The notes: generated from the letters alone by a model not told the origin. DNA of 64,000 nucleotides from Scolanthus callimorphus (GCA_033964015.1 CM066921.1:28913918-28977917), one strand, 5' to 3'. Shown: positions 36,788 to 47,765, numbered from the stretch's first letter. Made by a program: numbers and translations.

Positions 36788-37783
36788 CTATTGTTCTTCG
36801 TCTTTGGATGCCTCTAGTAATACAATCTTGTCAATAGGACGCACGAGTACTGATGTTCTTGTTCTCACCTTAGCTGAGCGTACTAACCCATCTTTGGTGC
36901 TTGGGTAGACTTCTAGCACTCGTCCTAGCGGCCACATTGACCGTGGTGAATGCTCATCTAACAGTAGGACGATGTCGTTGACTGACAGATTCCTCTGCAC
37001 TTTATTCCACTTTTGGCGTTGCTGTAGAGAAGGCAAATACTCTTTAATCCATCGTTGCCAGAAGAGGTTGCTGAGAAACTGCACTTGGCGCCATCTCCGA
37101 CTGTACATGTCGTCCTTGGTGAAGACGCCTGGCGGTAGAGAATTACCGGCTCGTAGAAGTAGCAGGTGATTTGGTGTGAGTGCTTCCAGATCCTTAGGAT
37201 CGTCCGATACCTTTGTTATTGGTCTGCCGTTGATGATTGATTCTACTTCGCACATCAGCGTAGCTAATCCTTCATCATCCATTAGCTGTTCTTTGAGTAG
37301 CGCTCTCAGAACTTTCCTGACTGTTCTGATGCATCTCTCCCAGACTCCTCCATGGTGAGATGCTGCCGGTGGGTTGAATATCCACTTAACATTACGCTGA
37401 AGTAGATAATCATGAATCTGTTGTTGATTCCAACTGTCGACTGCCTCGCGTAGCTCCCTCTCTCCTCCCACGAAGTTTCCACCATTATCCGATCTGATTT
37501 CTTCAGGTGGACCGCGTCTCGCAATAAACCGACGTAACGCATTAATAAAGGACTCCGTGTCCAGGGAGTGAACTATTTCTATGTGCACTGCACGAATTGT
37601 TAAACATGTAAATAATACCCCGTAGCGCTTTGCAGTTGTCCGACCCCGTTTAACGTAAAATGGGCCGTAACAATCTACCCCTGTGAATGCGAAAGCTGAT
37701 TTGAAGGTGTTGTACGATTCTCTGGGAGACTTGCCATCTTCTGTTGCATAACAGGTGCTTGACGCCTTCTGCAGCTGAAGCAA
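36788..37783 (-). CDS. BEL integrase core and C-terminal domain
   Basis: Catalytic DDE triad in order: [10 protein letters not shown] (first Asp), RSDNGGNF (second Asp) and [11 protein letters not shown] (Glu), spaced as in retroviral-type integrases. A C-terminal basic domain follows, resembling the DUF5641-type tail of BEL elements (ending near [11 protein letters not shown]). The enzyme joins element cDNA to the genome. The frame is continuous for 331 residues; the zinc-binding N-terminus is in the preceding overlapping frame, so one base change separates them. Confidence 0.9.
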   Translation of the reverse strand: MLQLQKASSTCYATEDGKSPRESYNTFKSAFAFTGVDCYGPFYVKRGRTTAKRYGVLFTCLTIRAVHIEIVHSLDTESFINALRRFIARRGPPEEIRSDNGGNFVGGERELREAVDSWNQQQIHDYLLQRNVKWIFNPPAASHHGGVWERCIRTVRKVLRALLKEQLMDDEGLATLMCEVESIINGRPITKVSDDPKDLEALTPNHLLLLRAGNSLPPGVFTKDDMYSRRWRQVQFLSNLFWQRWIKEYLPSLQQRQKWNKVQRNLSVNDIVLLLDEHSPRSMWPLGRVLEVYPSTKDGLVRSAKVRTRTSVLVRPIDKIVLLEASKDEEQ

Positions 37784-38118
37784 GAATGCAATAACTTGCG
37801 AACACTTGATCGCGCTCCAACTATCCAGTATTTCTCTCGAATTAGCGATAGAGTGTATTCTACCCCTGAGTGCCCTGATGCGTGGTGATAGTAGTTAATA
37901 ATTAACTTAGAAATATGGTGTTTCTTTGGTAGGATAATCGGATGTTTAGCTGAATGTGATATAGGAGCATTTCGTAAACGTCCTCCAACTCTGATGAGGC
38001 CGTCTTCTAGCAGAATAGGGTCAAGATTGTGGATATCACTGTGTTGTTTAATCGTACAATTACTGCTTGACGACTTTAACGCGTGCAATTCTTCTTGAAA
38101 CTTTGATGTTGCACACAT
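37675..38118 (-). CDS. BEL integrase zinc-binding segment
   Basis: Contains the HHCC-type arrangement: HH in [12 protein letters not shown] and CC in [11 protein letters not shown]. It joins the RNase H frame on the right and the integrase core on the left, with frame changes near 38095 and 37765. This is part of the same polyprotein, not a separate gene. Confidence 0.85.
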   Translation of the reverse strand: MCATSKFQEELHALKSSSSNCTIKQHSDIHNLDPILLEDGLIRVGGRLRNAPISHSAKHPIILPKKHHISKLIINYYHHASGHSGVEYTLSLIREKYWIVGARSSVRKLLHSCFSCRRRQAPVMQQKMASLPENRTTPSNQLSHSQG

Positions 38119-39320
38119 TTCAAGATTATAACTTCTGCGTTGTGTAGCTCTGAAACGCTTAGCGGCGCGTCTTTCGTGGTTTTCTGACCTTTAGAGCTCT
38201 CGTTTGCTTTGCGCTGACTAACAAGTTGTCGAAGTTTGCTGATGTAACGCAATACTAAAGCCAAAACCTTTCTTAGGCGGGACCACGAGGAGAAGCGCTC
38301 GATCACCTTAGTCATGTAATCGTCTTCTTTGGGAGTAGCATTAGTAGCATTTACCTGTGGCGATTTCTTTACTTCAAGGTCTTCGTCGCTGACTTGACCA
38401 ATTTCTACTGGTCGCTTAGGCCATGCGTTCTCGGGGAGTTTCAAGAAAGTGGGTCCTTGTACCCAACGCACATCATTGATTAAGGCTTCAACTGACATAC
38501 CTCTGGACGCATCGTCAGCAGGGTTGAGTGTGGTGTCTAAGTACTTCCATTGCGCAGGCGTGGACTGATCGAGTATGGCTGCCACTCGATTGGCTACGAA
38601 TGTCTGAAATCTCTTATCCTTGTTCTCGATGTATTTCAGAACACAAGTACTGTCAGTCCAAAATGTTGAACCTTCTATTGGGAGGTCTATTTCTTGCCGA
38701 ATCATACGATCAAGCCTTGTCGCTAAAACTGCAGCGGAAAGTTCCATTCTAGGGATAGTCATAGTTTTCAATGGAGCTAGCCTTGACTTAGCCATAATGA
38801 GAGAGCAATGAATTCTGCCATCACAGTTTATAACGCGTAGGTATGAGACTGCGCCGTAACCTACAGTTGACGCATCGCTGAAGTGGTGTAGTTCATAATG
38901 GACATCGCTAAAGTCTTTTGGTTTGAAACAACGAGGAATTGCAAATTGTTCTAATTTATTTAGGTCGATTAGCCAAGTTTCCCATTTCTTTTCACTTTCG
39001 TCATCTATTTTATCATCCCACCCTAGCGATTTCGTGTGTAAGCCTTGCAGAATGGCCTTAGCTGGCAGAATTGCAGGAGAAACGAATCCCAACGGATCGT
39101 ACACTGAACTGATAATTGACAATAAACCTCTGCGCGTAGCTGGTCTGATTTTATGAGCAATCTTGAACGTGAACACGTCGTCACCTACCGACCATTGTAC
39201 TCCAAGTGCTCGTTCAGTAAGGGTCGCATTGTCCAGATCCAGGTCTCTAACCGAGGCTGCCCTAGCTGCTTCTGGTACTGAATTTAATACCGTCTTAGAG
39301 TTGGAAATCCACTTGGTCAA
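38076..39320 (-). CDS. BEL RT thumb/connection and RNase H-like region
   Basis: A 414-residue frame continuing from the RT frame with a one-base shift at about 39325. It shows HHFSDASTVGYGAVSY (RNase H first Asp), MELSAAVLATRL (Glu), TFWTDSTCVLKYI (Asp) and NPADDASRG near the end, the pattern of BEL/Pao peptidase_A17/RNase H regions. It degrades RNA in the RNA-DNA hybrid during reverse transcription. Confidence 0.88.
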   Translation of the reverse strand: MTKWISNSKTVLNSVPEAARAASVRDLDLDNATLTERALGVQWSVGDDVFTFKIAHKIRPATRRGLLSIISSVYDPLGFVSPAILPAKAILQGLHTKSLGWDDKIDDESEKKWETWLIDLNKLEQFAIPRCFKPKDFSDVHYELHHFSDASTVGYGAVSYLRVINCDGRIHCSLIMAKSRLAPLKTMTIPRMELSAAVLATRLDRMIRQEIDLPIEGSTFWTDSTCVLKYIENKDKRFQTFVANRVAAILDQSTPAQWKYLDTTLNPADDASRGMSVEALINDVRWVQGPTFLKLPENAWPKRPVEIGQVSDEDLEVKKSPQVNATNATPKEDDYMTKVIERFSSWSRLRKVLALVLRYISKLRQLVSQRKANESSKGQKTTKDAPLSVSELHNAEVIILKCVQHQSFKKNCTR

Positions 39321-42300
39321 GTTAATCCGCCTCGAGCTAGCAAATCTCTAAGTTGGCCGACTAACCTAACTCCATCTTGTTCTGTCTCAACGGAACACAG
39401 ACAGTCATCTACATAGAAATTGCGCATCACAGTCTTTACTGTTCCTGGATCGAAATCAGACTTGTTGTCTTGAGCGGTTTTCTTTAAAGCATAATTTGCG
39501 CAGCTAGGTGATGATGCTCCTCCAAATAAGTGGACTAACATCTTGTATTGCTCTGGTTCTTTTTCCAGATCGCCCTCTGGCCACCATAAATACCTGAGGT
39601 ACTTAGCATCCTCGTTTGGACGCACACGGACTTGATAAAACATGGACTCTATGTCCGCTAGAATAGCAATTTGCTTGTGTCGAAATCGAGAGAGAACACC
39701 TACAAGCAGGTTAGCCAAATCCGGCCCCTGATGCAGGTTACAGTTAAGTGAGTAGCCTCGATACTTACAGCTACAGTCCATTACCACACGAACTTTGTCT
39801 GGCTTGGTTTCACTTTTTACATTGTGGTGCGGCAGGAAAAACACATCTGCTTCTTTGAGTTCTTCCTCACTAACCTTGGCTGCGTATTTCTTCACAACGA
39901 GATCTTCCATGAACTTGGTGTATTTCTCGTGCACTTGTGGATCTTTCCCCAACTTGTTCTTGAGGTAAGACAGTCGCTGCTCTGCTTGCACTTTGTTGTT
40001 GTACAGCACAGGAGGGTAGCATTTCCATGGCAATCCGATTTCATAGTGACCTTCTTTCAGGGTCGCGGTTGACTCCATCATTTCATAAGCAATCAGATCG
40101 TTTCTAGACATTGAGGCCCTTGGCTCGTAAACGGAGTCGTTGAATTCGTGGTTGCAAAAATCTGCAAACTGCGCACTTAGCGCTTCATTGCTTTCAATGA
40201 AATTAGCCGAAGGAGAACTTTCTCCTTGTCTTCCTAGTGGGCCATTCAGAACCCACCCGAAAATAGTTCGGGTCGCGAAGGGACCGCCATTTTGACTTAC
40301 TCGCACCTCTCTGGGCTGCAGTATCTCAGGCGCGTCGCTTCCAATGAGCAAGCCTATCTCTGCGTTAATCTTAGGGATTTTGATACCCTTTAAATGTGGC
40401 CAGCGGTTGACATCCTCCTGGGTGCCAATAGCATCCACTGAGACTGGCAGACTAGGTCTAGAATAAACTTTAGGTAACTTTGCCGATGTACCATCGCAGA
40501 GATCGCTTAGTTCTAGATTAATCAAAGAACACTCAATAGGCTTATTTTTAGCTTGCATAGTAGTCAGAGAGAGACTTGATTTCTCCCCCTTTACCTTAAG
40601 CTTTTGTAGCAACTCTTCCGTACAGAATGAAGTGTTTGACCCTGAATCTAAGAAAGCATACGTAAGAACCTTCTTACTACTTCCGCTTGCACTGACTTTT
40701 ACAGGTACAACAGAAAATCCTACAACGGAAGATAAATTGCCTGTCGTCTCAAACGATTGCGTTTTAGCATAGCTGTTTGTTGCTGCTGGAGGATCAGTGG
40801 GTGATGTGCCCGGCTCACTTTCTTCAGTCGAGTGTGCTGTGCTTGCTGTTGCGTGGCTTGAAGGCTGGGCTCTTTCATTTTGTTCCTTTTGGTGCAAAAA
40901 GGTGGAGTGTTTCTTAATGCACCCGTCGATGCGGCAAAAGCTTCTCTTAGCGCAGTCCTTCACAAAATGACCTGTTACTAGGCAATTGCGACATAGCTTC
41001 TTTGCTTGCACTAACCTATATCGCTCGTTAAGAGTTAATCTCTTAAAGTCATCGCATTGTGAGAGCCAATGCTCTCTATCGCATGAAGGACACTTAGGGC
41101 GAGTCTTATTTTCATTGGGTTTTCCCGTTTGCTGTGGTGGTTTCCCTTCAGTACCAAATGAGCCTACACCTTTCCTAGGTTGTTTGACAGGGTTGCTTTT
41201 AGCTTGATCAGTTGTGATCTTGCCAAAGATAGGATGGTTTACTACCCTAGCCCTATTTTCCACAAATTTGGTTACATCTTTGATGTCTGGGTCCCTGTTT
41301 TCCCGTTGCATGATGGAATCTGTTATGTCGCGCCACTTGTTTTTAAGCGCATAGGGAAGCCGGTCTACTATTTTTCTCAAACTTTCTGGATTTTCTAGCC
41401 TGCTTATATATCCTATTTCGGTGAGCGTGTTTTTGCAGCTAGTCAGCTGAATGGATAGTTTCTGTAGAGCAGGTCCATCTTCGTTGCGGATGGGTGGACC
41501 ATTCAGCACCTTGTCAATGCAGGCTGTAGCTATTTTGTAGGGCTGACCATATCTCTCCTTCAGTAGCCGTCTTGCTTCCTGATATCCCGTGTCTTCGCTC
41601 ATCGCCAGACAAGATCGGACTAGCTCCTGTACCTGACCCTTGGTGTACTGAAGAAGGTAGTACAGGCGGGAACTCTGGCTAGTTGTCTTTTTCTCTATCA
41701 CATTCTCAAAGGCTCGGATGAAATCACAGTATTCCCCCGGGTCTCCACTGAAGAATGTAACATCTGGTTGCGGTAGCGTGAGGGACATTATGGCCTCTTG
41801 TTGCTGTTGTACCAGTTGTTGCATGAACTGGTCACTGGGTGTTGGCTGTGGTGTGTACACTATTGGGGGTAGGGTGTATCCCGGCCAAGGCGTGGCGTAC
41901 TGGACTTGGGGCGGATGTGGAACAGCAGGCTGGGGCGTGACGGGTGCTTGCGTGACGGGCTGTGGCGTGACATGTGATGGTGTGACAGGATGTGGCGTGA
42001 CAGGTTCTGGCGTGACAAACTGCTGCGTCACAGGTTCTCGTTTGACAGGTACTGGCTTGACAGGTGGTGCTGTGTCAGGTTCTGGTTTGAAGCTGATGTC
42101 TGGTTGCGGGATCTCAGCCTTGGGGTGGGTAGTTGTCGTACTTGGAAACGCCCATGTAGGTAGCGTCATGGTACTTGGGATTGGACTGAGTTGGACGGGT
42201 GAATTAAGCATGCCAATCTCACGCGCCTCTGCTTCGGCGTATGCGCCTTCTTCAGCCTCTGCCTTCGCTCGCTCCATCTCAAGCTCCAGTTCCCGTTTCC

Positions 42301-42730
42301 TTTGCCGCAGTCTGAGCTCCTCAAATTCTACATCTTGGAGTCGCTTAAGGGTTGCCTGTTCAGCTTCTATCACAGCCTTTTTGGCTGACGCTCTCGCACG
42401 AGCCTCGGATAAAAGTGAACTCTTAGATGAAGATGCAGTTTGCGACACTGAGTCGTCCGGTCCTATCGATTCCTTCCCCTCTAGACTTAATCCTTCACCC
42501 CCTGCCATCCAAGTATTAACAGTTTTCTTTAGATGTTCTACCTTAGATGCTACTGAATCATAGTAGTTCTGTGATTCGAAAATAGAAAGTTCTCCTTCTA
42601 ATAGCGCATGAAATGCCATATGGCCTGCGGTAAACTGTTCAAATAGCTTAACAAGTTCTTGCATATTGCATGTAATAATATCAATGTCACCTAACGTACT
42701 GTTCGCCATTAGCGTTTTGATTTCTTTCAT
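39317..42730 (-). CDS. BEL Gag, protease and reverse transcriptase
   Basis: A single 1,137-residue frame starting at ATG 42730. Order: a helical Gag-type start with a coiled coil rich in Ala/Glu/Arg (about residues 115-170), a long Pro/Thr/Val-rich linker (about 180-300, many VTP repeats), a Gag core, then a Cys-rich region with a CCHC knuckle (CRNCLVTGHFVKDC). The aspartic protease follows (YAFLDSGSNTSFC), then the reverse transcriptase with ILADIESMFYQVRV and the YVDD box (NFYVDDCLCSV) near the C-end. The frame is open throughout, supporting recent activity. Antisense frames over the Pro-rich linker are by-products. Confidence 0.93.
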   Translation of the reverse strand: MKEIKTLMANSTLGDIDIITCNMQELVKLFEQFTAGHMAFHALLEGELSIFESQNYYDSVASKVEHLKKTVNTWMAGGEGLSLEGKESIGPDDSVSQTASSSKSSLLSEARARASAKKAVIEAEQATLKRLQDVEFEELRLRQRKRELELEMERAKAEAEEGAYAEAEAREIGMLNSPVQLSPIPSTMTLPTWAFPSTTTTHPKAEIPQPDISFKPEPDTAPPVKPVPVKREPVTQQFVTPEPVTPHPVTPSHVTPQPVTQAPVTPQPAVPHPPQVQYATPWPGYTLPPIVYTPQPTPSDQFMQQLVQQQQEAIMSLTLPQPDVTFFSGDPGEYCDFIRAFENVIEKKTTSQSSRLYYLLQYTKGQVQELVRSCLAMSEDTGYQEARRLLKERYGQPYKIATACIDKVLNGPPIRNEDGPALQKLSIQLTSCKNTLTEIGYISRLENPESLRKIVDRLPYALKNKWRDITDSIMQRENRDPDIKDVTKFVENRARVVNHPIFGKITTDQAKSNPVKQPRKGVGSFGTEGKPPQQTGKPNENKTRPKCPSCDREHWLSQCDDFKRLTLNERYRLVQAKKLCRNCLVTGHFVKDCAKRSFCRIDGCIKKHSTFLHQKEQNERAQPSSHATASTAHSTEESEPGTSPTDPPAATNSYAKTQSFETTGNLSSVVGFSVVPVKVSASGSSKKVLTYAFLDSGSNTSFCTEELLQKLKVKGEKSSLSLTTMQAKNKPIECSLINLELSDLCDGTSAKLPKVYSRPSLPVSVDAIGTQEDVNRWPHLKGIKIPKINAEIGLLIGSDAPEILQPREVRVSQNGGPFATRTIFGWVLNGPLGRQGESSPSANFIESNEALSAQFADFCNHEFNDSVYEPRASMSRNDLIAYEMMESTATLKEGHYEIGLPWKCYPPVLYNNKVQAEQRLSYLKNKLGKDPQVHEKYTKFMEDLVVKKYAAKVSEEELKEADVFFLPHHNVKSETKPDKVRVVMDCSCKYRGYSLNCNLHQGPDLANLLVGVLSRFRHKQIAILADIESMFYQVRVRPNEDAKYLRYLWWPEGDLEKEPEQYKMLVHLFGGASSPSCANYALKKTAQDNKSDFDPGTVKTVMRNFYVDDCLCSVETEQDGVRLVGQLRDLLARGGLT

Positions 42731-43012
42731 TTCTTCGTGACGAGCGCCTTCGCATGTCCACGAAACTTCTTAGCATTTGATTCCATCTCTATAGCGGATA
42801 TTGTTAATTGCTCTAATATCTCTATAAACAGTCAATAAATCGCACAGATAAGTGAAACTCGATGATCGAATAACTGTCAACAAATCAAGTAGAATACGAT
42901 ACGAATAACAAGTCAAGTGTTCCTTGACGTCCAACAAATTGTTTGAATTCCTTCACAACTCAAACGTAGCAAAATGTCTATCCAACGTACACCAAATTTG
43001 AACTGATGTGGT
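42731..43012 (-). other. BEL leader between 5' LTR and Gag
   Basis: About 280 bp of untranslated leader. A possible primer-binding site starting TGG lies about 22 bases inside the LTR edge (around 42985-43000 read on the minus strand), but I could not match it to a tRNA with confidence. Confidence 0.5.
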
Positions 43013-44156
43013 TGCCAAGACTTCTAGAGGTCGCGGATACTCAAGCCTTAACAATCACAGGGTAGCGCGGTACGGTAGCAAAGATTCGAACTCCGCAAAA
43101 TTGATTTACAAACTATTTAATGAACAATAATGATCTAAACCTATTGCGTTACTTATAGTCGGTAGCGAAATGACAATAACAGTAGCAGTAGTAGCGGTTG
43201 ATATGAGATAGTTGCGGTTTACAATATGTGGATTGCGGATAAAGATGCGGGTTGCAATATGCGGTATGCGATTGCAGTATGCGGTTCAAACTGAAATGTG
43301 AATACAACAAGTGTTAACCTAACTAACGAAATAAGTAAAACTAATAACAACTACAAGCATTGAACGTATTGATCAATGAGACGTTTACATGTGTCATCCC
43401 GATATTGGAAAAAGGGGCAAAACTAATAAGGCTATGCATCTTCCATAAGGCTTGATGCTGATTTCTGACACGTATATACGTCTAAATATTGCAACTTAAT
43501 TACAGCATATAGCCGATCTGGGTAGGGCTAAACAAGCTTTGGGCCTAGTTATGATTATACTAAATACTATAACCTAATTTAATACATGGAGTAGTGTTGC
43601 ATTGAAACCTAAGATTCAGCACTCAATGTGCAACTGATTTCGTGACTAAAATGCCAATGACAATGATAATGGCGATCATAACATCAATAACTAAACAAGT
43701 AAGTTTGCGAGATATAGCATTGAACTTCACTAATTTGACATATGCAACACAGGAAATAACTAAAACAAGAAAAGTGTAAAACTTACGTACTTTGGTTTTT
43801 ACGCCCGTACCAAAGATAGCGGTAGACGGTGATCCATGTGATCGTAGCGGATAGCAAATAAACAGAACTAACAAGAATACACGTTTTCGTTTGGCTATTT
43901 ATGCCTCTTGAAATGGGCTGAACGTGTCCCATACTGGTAGCGGTGCGGAAGCGCTGCCTACGGCTAAACATAACGTAGCCAAAAGCAATTTCCTTGCGGC
44001 AAATTAAAGACATAAAGAGGCGTAAATACACAAAACGTTATCTAAGTTGATAAAACTAATAGTTCTAAGGAAAGCACGTTCTGACAAAGCAGAATGATTG
44101 TCGAGTTTTCAAAACATTACGTAAAGGAAATGAATCGGGGCGTTTCAAAACTAACA
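43013..44156 (-). repeat. 5' LTR of the BEL/Pao element
   Basis: About 1,144 bp. Relative to the left LTR it contains an extra ~135-bp segment at about 43294-43430 (starting AAATGTGAATACAACAAG). Other differences are one-base changes in A runs. It ends CTAACA at 44156, followed by the ATGAC duplication. Confidence 0.92.
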
Positions 44157-44410
44157 ATGACGTCACCACAGCAAACCCGGCCGACCAAAATTTCGCGGGC
44201 CAACAGATCGAAATGTGCATGCATGCGTTGAGCTTATTTGAGTATGCTAAATGCATAAGAGCGTTTTCGTACGGATACGCGCTGTAGTGTGGACGGGCGA
44301 AAACGATACGAAGACGATAAGTGTGGACGCAAATCTTTTTGAAAACGGAGCAAAAAGTAACCGTTTTCGCTAGGAAACGGTGTAGTGTGGACTGCGCTGC
44401 GCACAGATGA
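44157..44410. mobile_element. Right half of the MITE split by BEL
   Basis: Starts with the ATGAC duplication and ends GTGTAGTGTGGACTGCGC at about 44398, the inverse of the MITE start near 35418. It contains the same GTGTGGACGGGCGAAAACG motif as the left half. Together the halves form a ~0.5-kb non-autonomous element. Confidence 0.65.
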
Positions 44411-44867
44411 CGTCACACGTCAACTTAGACAAACAAATATACTTTTCTCCAATTTTCTCGGTTTTCTCTCTAGAACGATACAAAATGAATTGGTAAACTG
44501 GTAGTTCCACTCGTATAGCAGAGCTTCTATATACTTCTACCCTGGCTCGTGTATTTCGAGCGCAGTCCTTCTGAATGGGATTTCAGAGGATTATTTGTCT
44601 GCTGAGTCTTATGATCATCTAATTTTAGAATCTGTAAGCAGCGCTATTTGCACGTTTCTATTACACTCCACTCACCTTATTATTAACTCGAGAAGATAAA
44701 ATATTATATCCAAGCGGCCATGTAATACATATAGATGGATCTCACCGAACTGTCGCACTACCTTTTTGCCGCTTCCACACCCAAAAATGTATGCGACTCG
44801 GCCTTCATTCTAGCCTGCGAAAGCCGACGCCACAGAGACTCTCGTAGAGAGGCGTCTGCGCGCTCAA

Positions 44868-45086
44868 GCCAAACATTCCATACTGATGACGTATTTTGTC
44901 CCAGATCTGGTCAGAAGAATTACGCAGCCAGTTTGACTGTTTGATATTGAATTTTTATAGCATACAACGCATTTTATATTTAGGTATTCAAATAAGACGA
45001 AAAAAGATGCAACAAAGTTAAAATGGCCACGTAATTCTTCTGACCAGATCTGGGTCAGAATACGTCATCAGTATGGAATGTTTGGC
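44868..45086. mobile_element. Foldback MITE with ~57-bp arms
   Basis: GCCAAACATTCCATACTGAT (from 44868) through CAGAAGAATTACG (to 44924) is repeated inverted at 45030-45086 with few mismatches. The short open frame at 44735-44944 runs into the left arm and is not a gene. Confidence 0.8.
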
Positions 45087-45415
45087 TCGAATTCACCCCT
45101 AAAAGGTACCAAACATGGTCTCGCTTAGTTGATTTTGACCCCCAAAAAGTGCCAACAAGACGTATTTTCCCTCGTAATTTTCTCAAGTACTCATTTTACG
45201 AGGGAAAATACGTCTCAAATTTAGCTACCAACAAGTGTTTTTTGCTTGGTTTGCTAGAACCGACTTCTAACAGGTACCTAGCTAGAAAAATGCGCAAGAT
45301 TTCGAATTTTATCCCCTAAAAGGTACCAGAGGCCTGATTTTCATCAAATCCTACGACGAACACCCCCGCCCAAAAAAATAGGGGAGTCCCCCCCCCCCCC
45401 CCCCCCGCGCCCCCG
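45087..45415. repeat. C-tract element remnant with internal palindrome
   Basis: Contains CCTAAAAGGTACCA repeats, a perfect 20-bp-arm palindrome (45158-45177 and 45196-45215, AGACGTATTTTCCCTCGTAA) and ends in AGGGGAGTC followed by a ~19-C tract. The end matches the right end of the element at 52315-52733, so it is probably a truncated relative. Confidence 0.5.
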
Positions 45416-45473
45416 CCGAATGGTATACTAAATCATGGCCCTTAAACACAAGGCCGAGAGGACTAATTAGCTG

Positions 45474-45940
45474 TACAGTAAAAACCCGCATAAAAGAACA
45501 AGTGGATTAAGAGCTCAGGCTGTAATTTGGTCAAAAAGATACCTTATACATAAGAACACATGCAGCCTGAAAATGAAAAAAAAAAAGATCGCTGCTAGTT
45601 AGATTCGAGGACAATAATCTAGTGTGGTACATCCATATCAATATATGTGCTACACTATTGCACACAGAGTCTACAGCATAACTGTATGGGGAATTCCAGG
45701 GTGCATTTAGGAATTGTTAACTAATTGTTGTTACTAAATTACTGTCAACTTCTGCCAATCACATTCTTTATTTTGACTGTTGCTAGTGTATGCAGTAAGC
45801 TTTTATCATATTAAGAGACAAATTTTAAGGACACCTTAAGAACATTTTCAGGCTGTTTTTGCAGAAAACACCCAATGTATAAGAACAAACTCAGCCTGAA
45901 TCCCAAAAACACCTGTTCTGTTATGCGGGTTTTTACTGTA
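45474..45940. mobile_element. MITE with perfect 20-bp TIRs and TA flanks
   Basis: TACAGTAAAAACCCGCATAA (45474-45493) and its exact inverse (45921-45940). Excluding the TA, the TIR starts CAGT, as in many Tc1/mariner-type elements. Internal AAGAACA and CAGCCTGAA blocks also recur inverted near both ends. Non-coding. Confidence 0.85.
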
Positions 45941-46141
45941 TTCACACTAGAGACGAGTTTCCCGTCAGAGACGAGTTTCTCGCCTTGAATATGGTTCCCT
46001 ATTCTTCTGTGATCACGTGAAAACAATTTTTTGGAGGAGAAAGTTTAGACAGGAAGTGTTTCTGAGCAGAATTGACATAAAGCAGGAACTTTTTCTGACG
46101 AGAACTCGTCTCAGACGCGTTTCCAGTCTCTAGTGTGAATA
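45939..46141. mobile_element. Second MITE abutting the first
   Basis: TATTCACACTAGAGAC (45939-45954) and GTCTCTAGTGTGAATA (46126-46141) are exact inverted repeats. Internal GACGAGTTTC/GAACTCGTC motifs repeat. Its left TA is the right TA of the preceding MITE. Confidence 0.85.
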
Positions 46142-46411
46142 CGACTATTGTTTAACATCAAAATCAACTAGATTGTCGCTCACAGAAAATAAATTAAATA
46201 CTATCTCTCAGCCGTTTTGTAACGTCCGCCAACATTGAAACAATTGTTCTTTCTTGAGATGCACGGGACTTCGTACATATCAAATTTGCGCATTTGCAGT
46301 CTTGAAACAGGCCACTTGAGTTGGCTAGGTAAAACACTTTTTGCTGGTTTTCTCGAACAAGTTTCAGTCGCATGATTCCCGTACGGGCGTTTTTTTTCTA
46401 CTTCAGCCATT

Positions 46412-47455
46412 TAAGGGACCGGTCGTCGGAGAGGGGGGTGGAGGAGAAAATACCTGTGATCCAAAAAAATTTCAAGAACCCCACCTGATAGCATTGGTTG
46501 TTTTCGGGAGCCCCCCCTCTGATAGACTGAAACAATTCAGATTCAAACAGGTCCTGAAGGGGGTCAAAATCCCATTTCTCAGTGTAAAAGTTTCGCAAGA
46601 TCCCATCCTGAAGTTTTCCCAGTCAAAGTTTTCAAAATCCCAGCATTAAAAAGTGACTTTTAAACATGTGTACAGTGTTTGTATTGCAGTCGTAGGGCAA
46701 AATTTTGAAAAGCAGTTCACAAATTTTTAAGCCACTCTTTACAGACATTGATATTTGATTGTTGGTTCAGTTAAAGGCAAATTGAACTTTCTTAACATTT
46801 TTCCCATTTCTAGTTCTATTGGCTAAATCCCAGTCCCAGTGACTCCAATCCCATTTCCAAGCCTAACAAAAGGTCTCCCACAATGGCTATCATGGCAAGT
46901 CACTAAAACCTCCTACTTCCCCCTCTTTTCTGAAGGCAGTATCTGGGTCTCTTAAAATGATGAGGAGTGTTAAGATTGAGTGAAATGCCGAGCGCGTAGC
47001 GCGAGCCGAATTTTTTTTAGACTTTTTGCTGATATAGACAAAATAATTGTTTCTCAAGACCCCCCTTAACTGCCATTTTCGCCCATATCAAGATAGTTCC
47101 CTTGAAAAAGTGTCGACATTCTCCAACTTCCTTATAAGGAAATATCTGCATACCATATTGGGAATCCCCGTAAGTTTTTTTTCACTATTTCTATTGGCTT
47201 AGAAAGCTTAAACTCGACCAAAACTCAAATATATTCGAGGAAAAATGCTATGTGCATTTTCCACTGTGTTGTTCACGGTCAAGAGCCTGGCAACAAGGTA
47301 GACAAGATACCACAGGAAGCCCGGTCAATCCCTAGAAAGGCGACACTACTATCTTGATATGTTTCAAGACCCCCTTGTGTTCGCTTTAAAAATTTTAGGG
47401 CCCCCCCATTTTCTCCTCCACCCCCCCTCCGACTTAAATAATGACCGGTCCCTTA
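46412..47455. mobile_element. About 1.04-kb TIR element
   Basis: TAAGGGACCGGTC (46412-46424) is exactly inverted at 47443-47455. Similarity continues inward through GGAGGGGGGTGGAGGAG against CTCCTCCACCCCCC. The interior holds AT-rich DNA without a transposase. Its right part overlaps a block duplicated outside the element (see 47080-47765). Confidence 0.65.
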
Positions 47456-47765
47456 CGTGCATACTTTCCGATTTTGGGGATGACGTCACCATATCAAGAA
47501 AATTCCCTTCAAAATTGTCGACTTTCTTCAACTTCCTTATAAGGAAGTATCTGCATACCATATTTGGAATCCCAGTAAGTTTTTCACTATTTTTATTGAC
47601 GTAGAATACTTCAAACTCAACCAGAACTCAAATACACTCGAGAAAATATGTTATGTGCATTTTCCGCTGTTTTTCACGGTCAAGAACCTGGAAACAAGGT
47701 AGACAAGACACCACAGGAAGCCCGCTCTATCTCTAGAAAGCGACAATTTTATTGATATATGTACG
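47080..47765 (+). repeat. Direct duplication, two ~280-bp copies about 405 bp apart
   Basis: Copy 1 at about 47105-47360 and copy 2 at about 47510-47765 share AACTTCCTTATAAGGAA, ATCTGCATACCATATT, TATGTGCATTTTCC and CAAGGTAGACAAGA with ~85% similarity by eye. Copy 1 lies inside the TIR element and copy 2 outside it. Confidence 0.65.

Larger units (their letters stand above)
35639..44156 (-). mobile_element. BEL/Pao LTR retrotransposon, near-complete
   Basis: Two LTRs (35639-36649 and 43013-44156) flank Gag, protease, reverse transcriptase, RNase H and integrase coding sequence, all on the minus strand. The 5-bp duplication ATGAC (35634-35638 and 44157-44161) marks integration, the size typical of BEL/Pao. 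A purine tract AAGGGGCCGGAA abuts the left (3') LTR on the minus strand. LTRs are almost identical, so insertion was recent. The coding region changes frame three times. Confidence 0.92.

Noticed and set aside
41718..42563. 281-codon plus-strand frame rich in Gly, Val and Cys
   Set aside because: It is antisense to the Pro/Thr-rich linker of the BEL Gag region, which carries clear domains on the other strand.
44735..44944. 69-codon frame as a host gene
   Set aside because: It runs into the left arm of the foldback MITE at 44868-45086 and has no domain or splice support.
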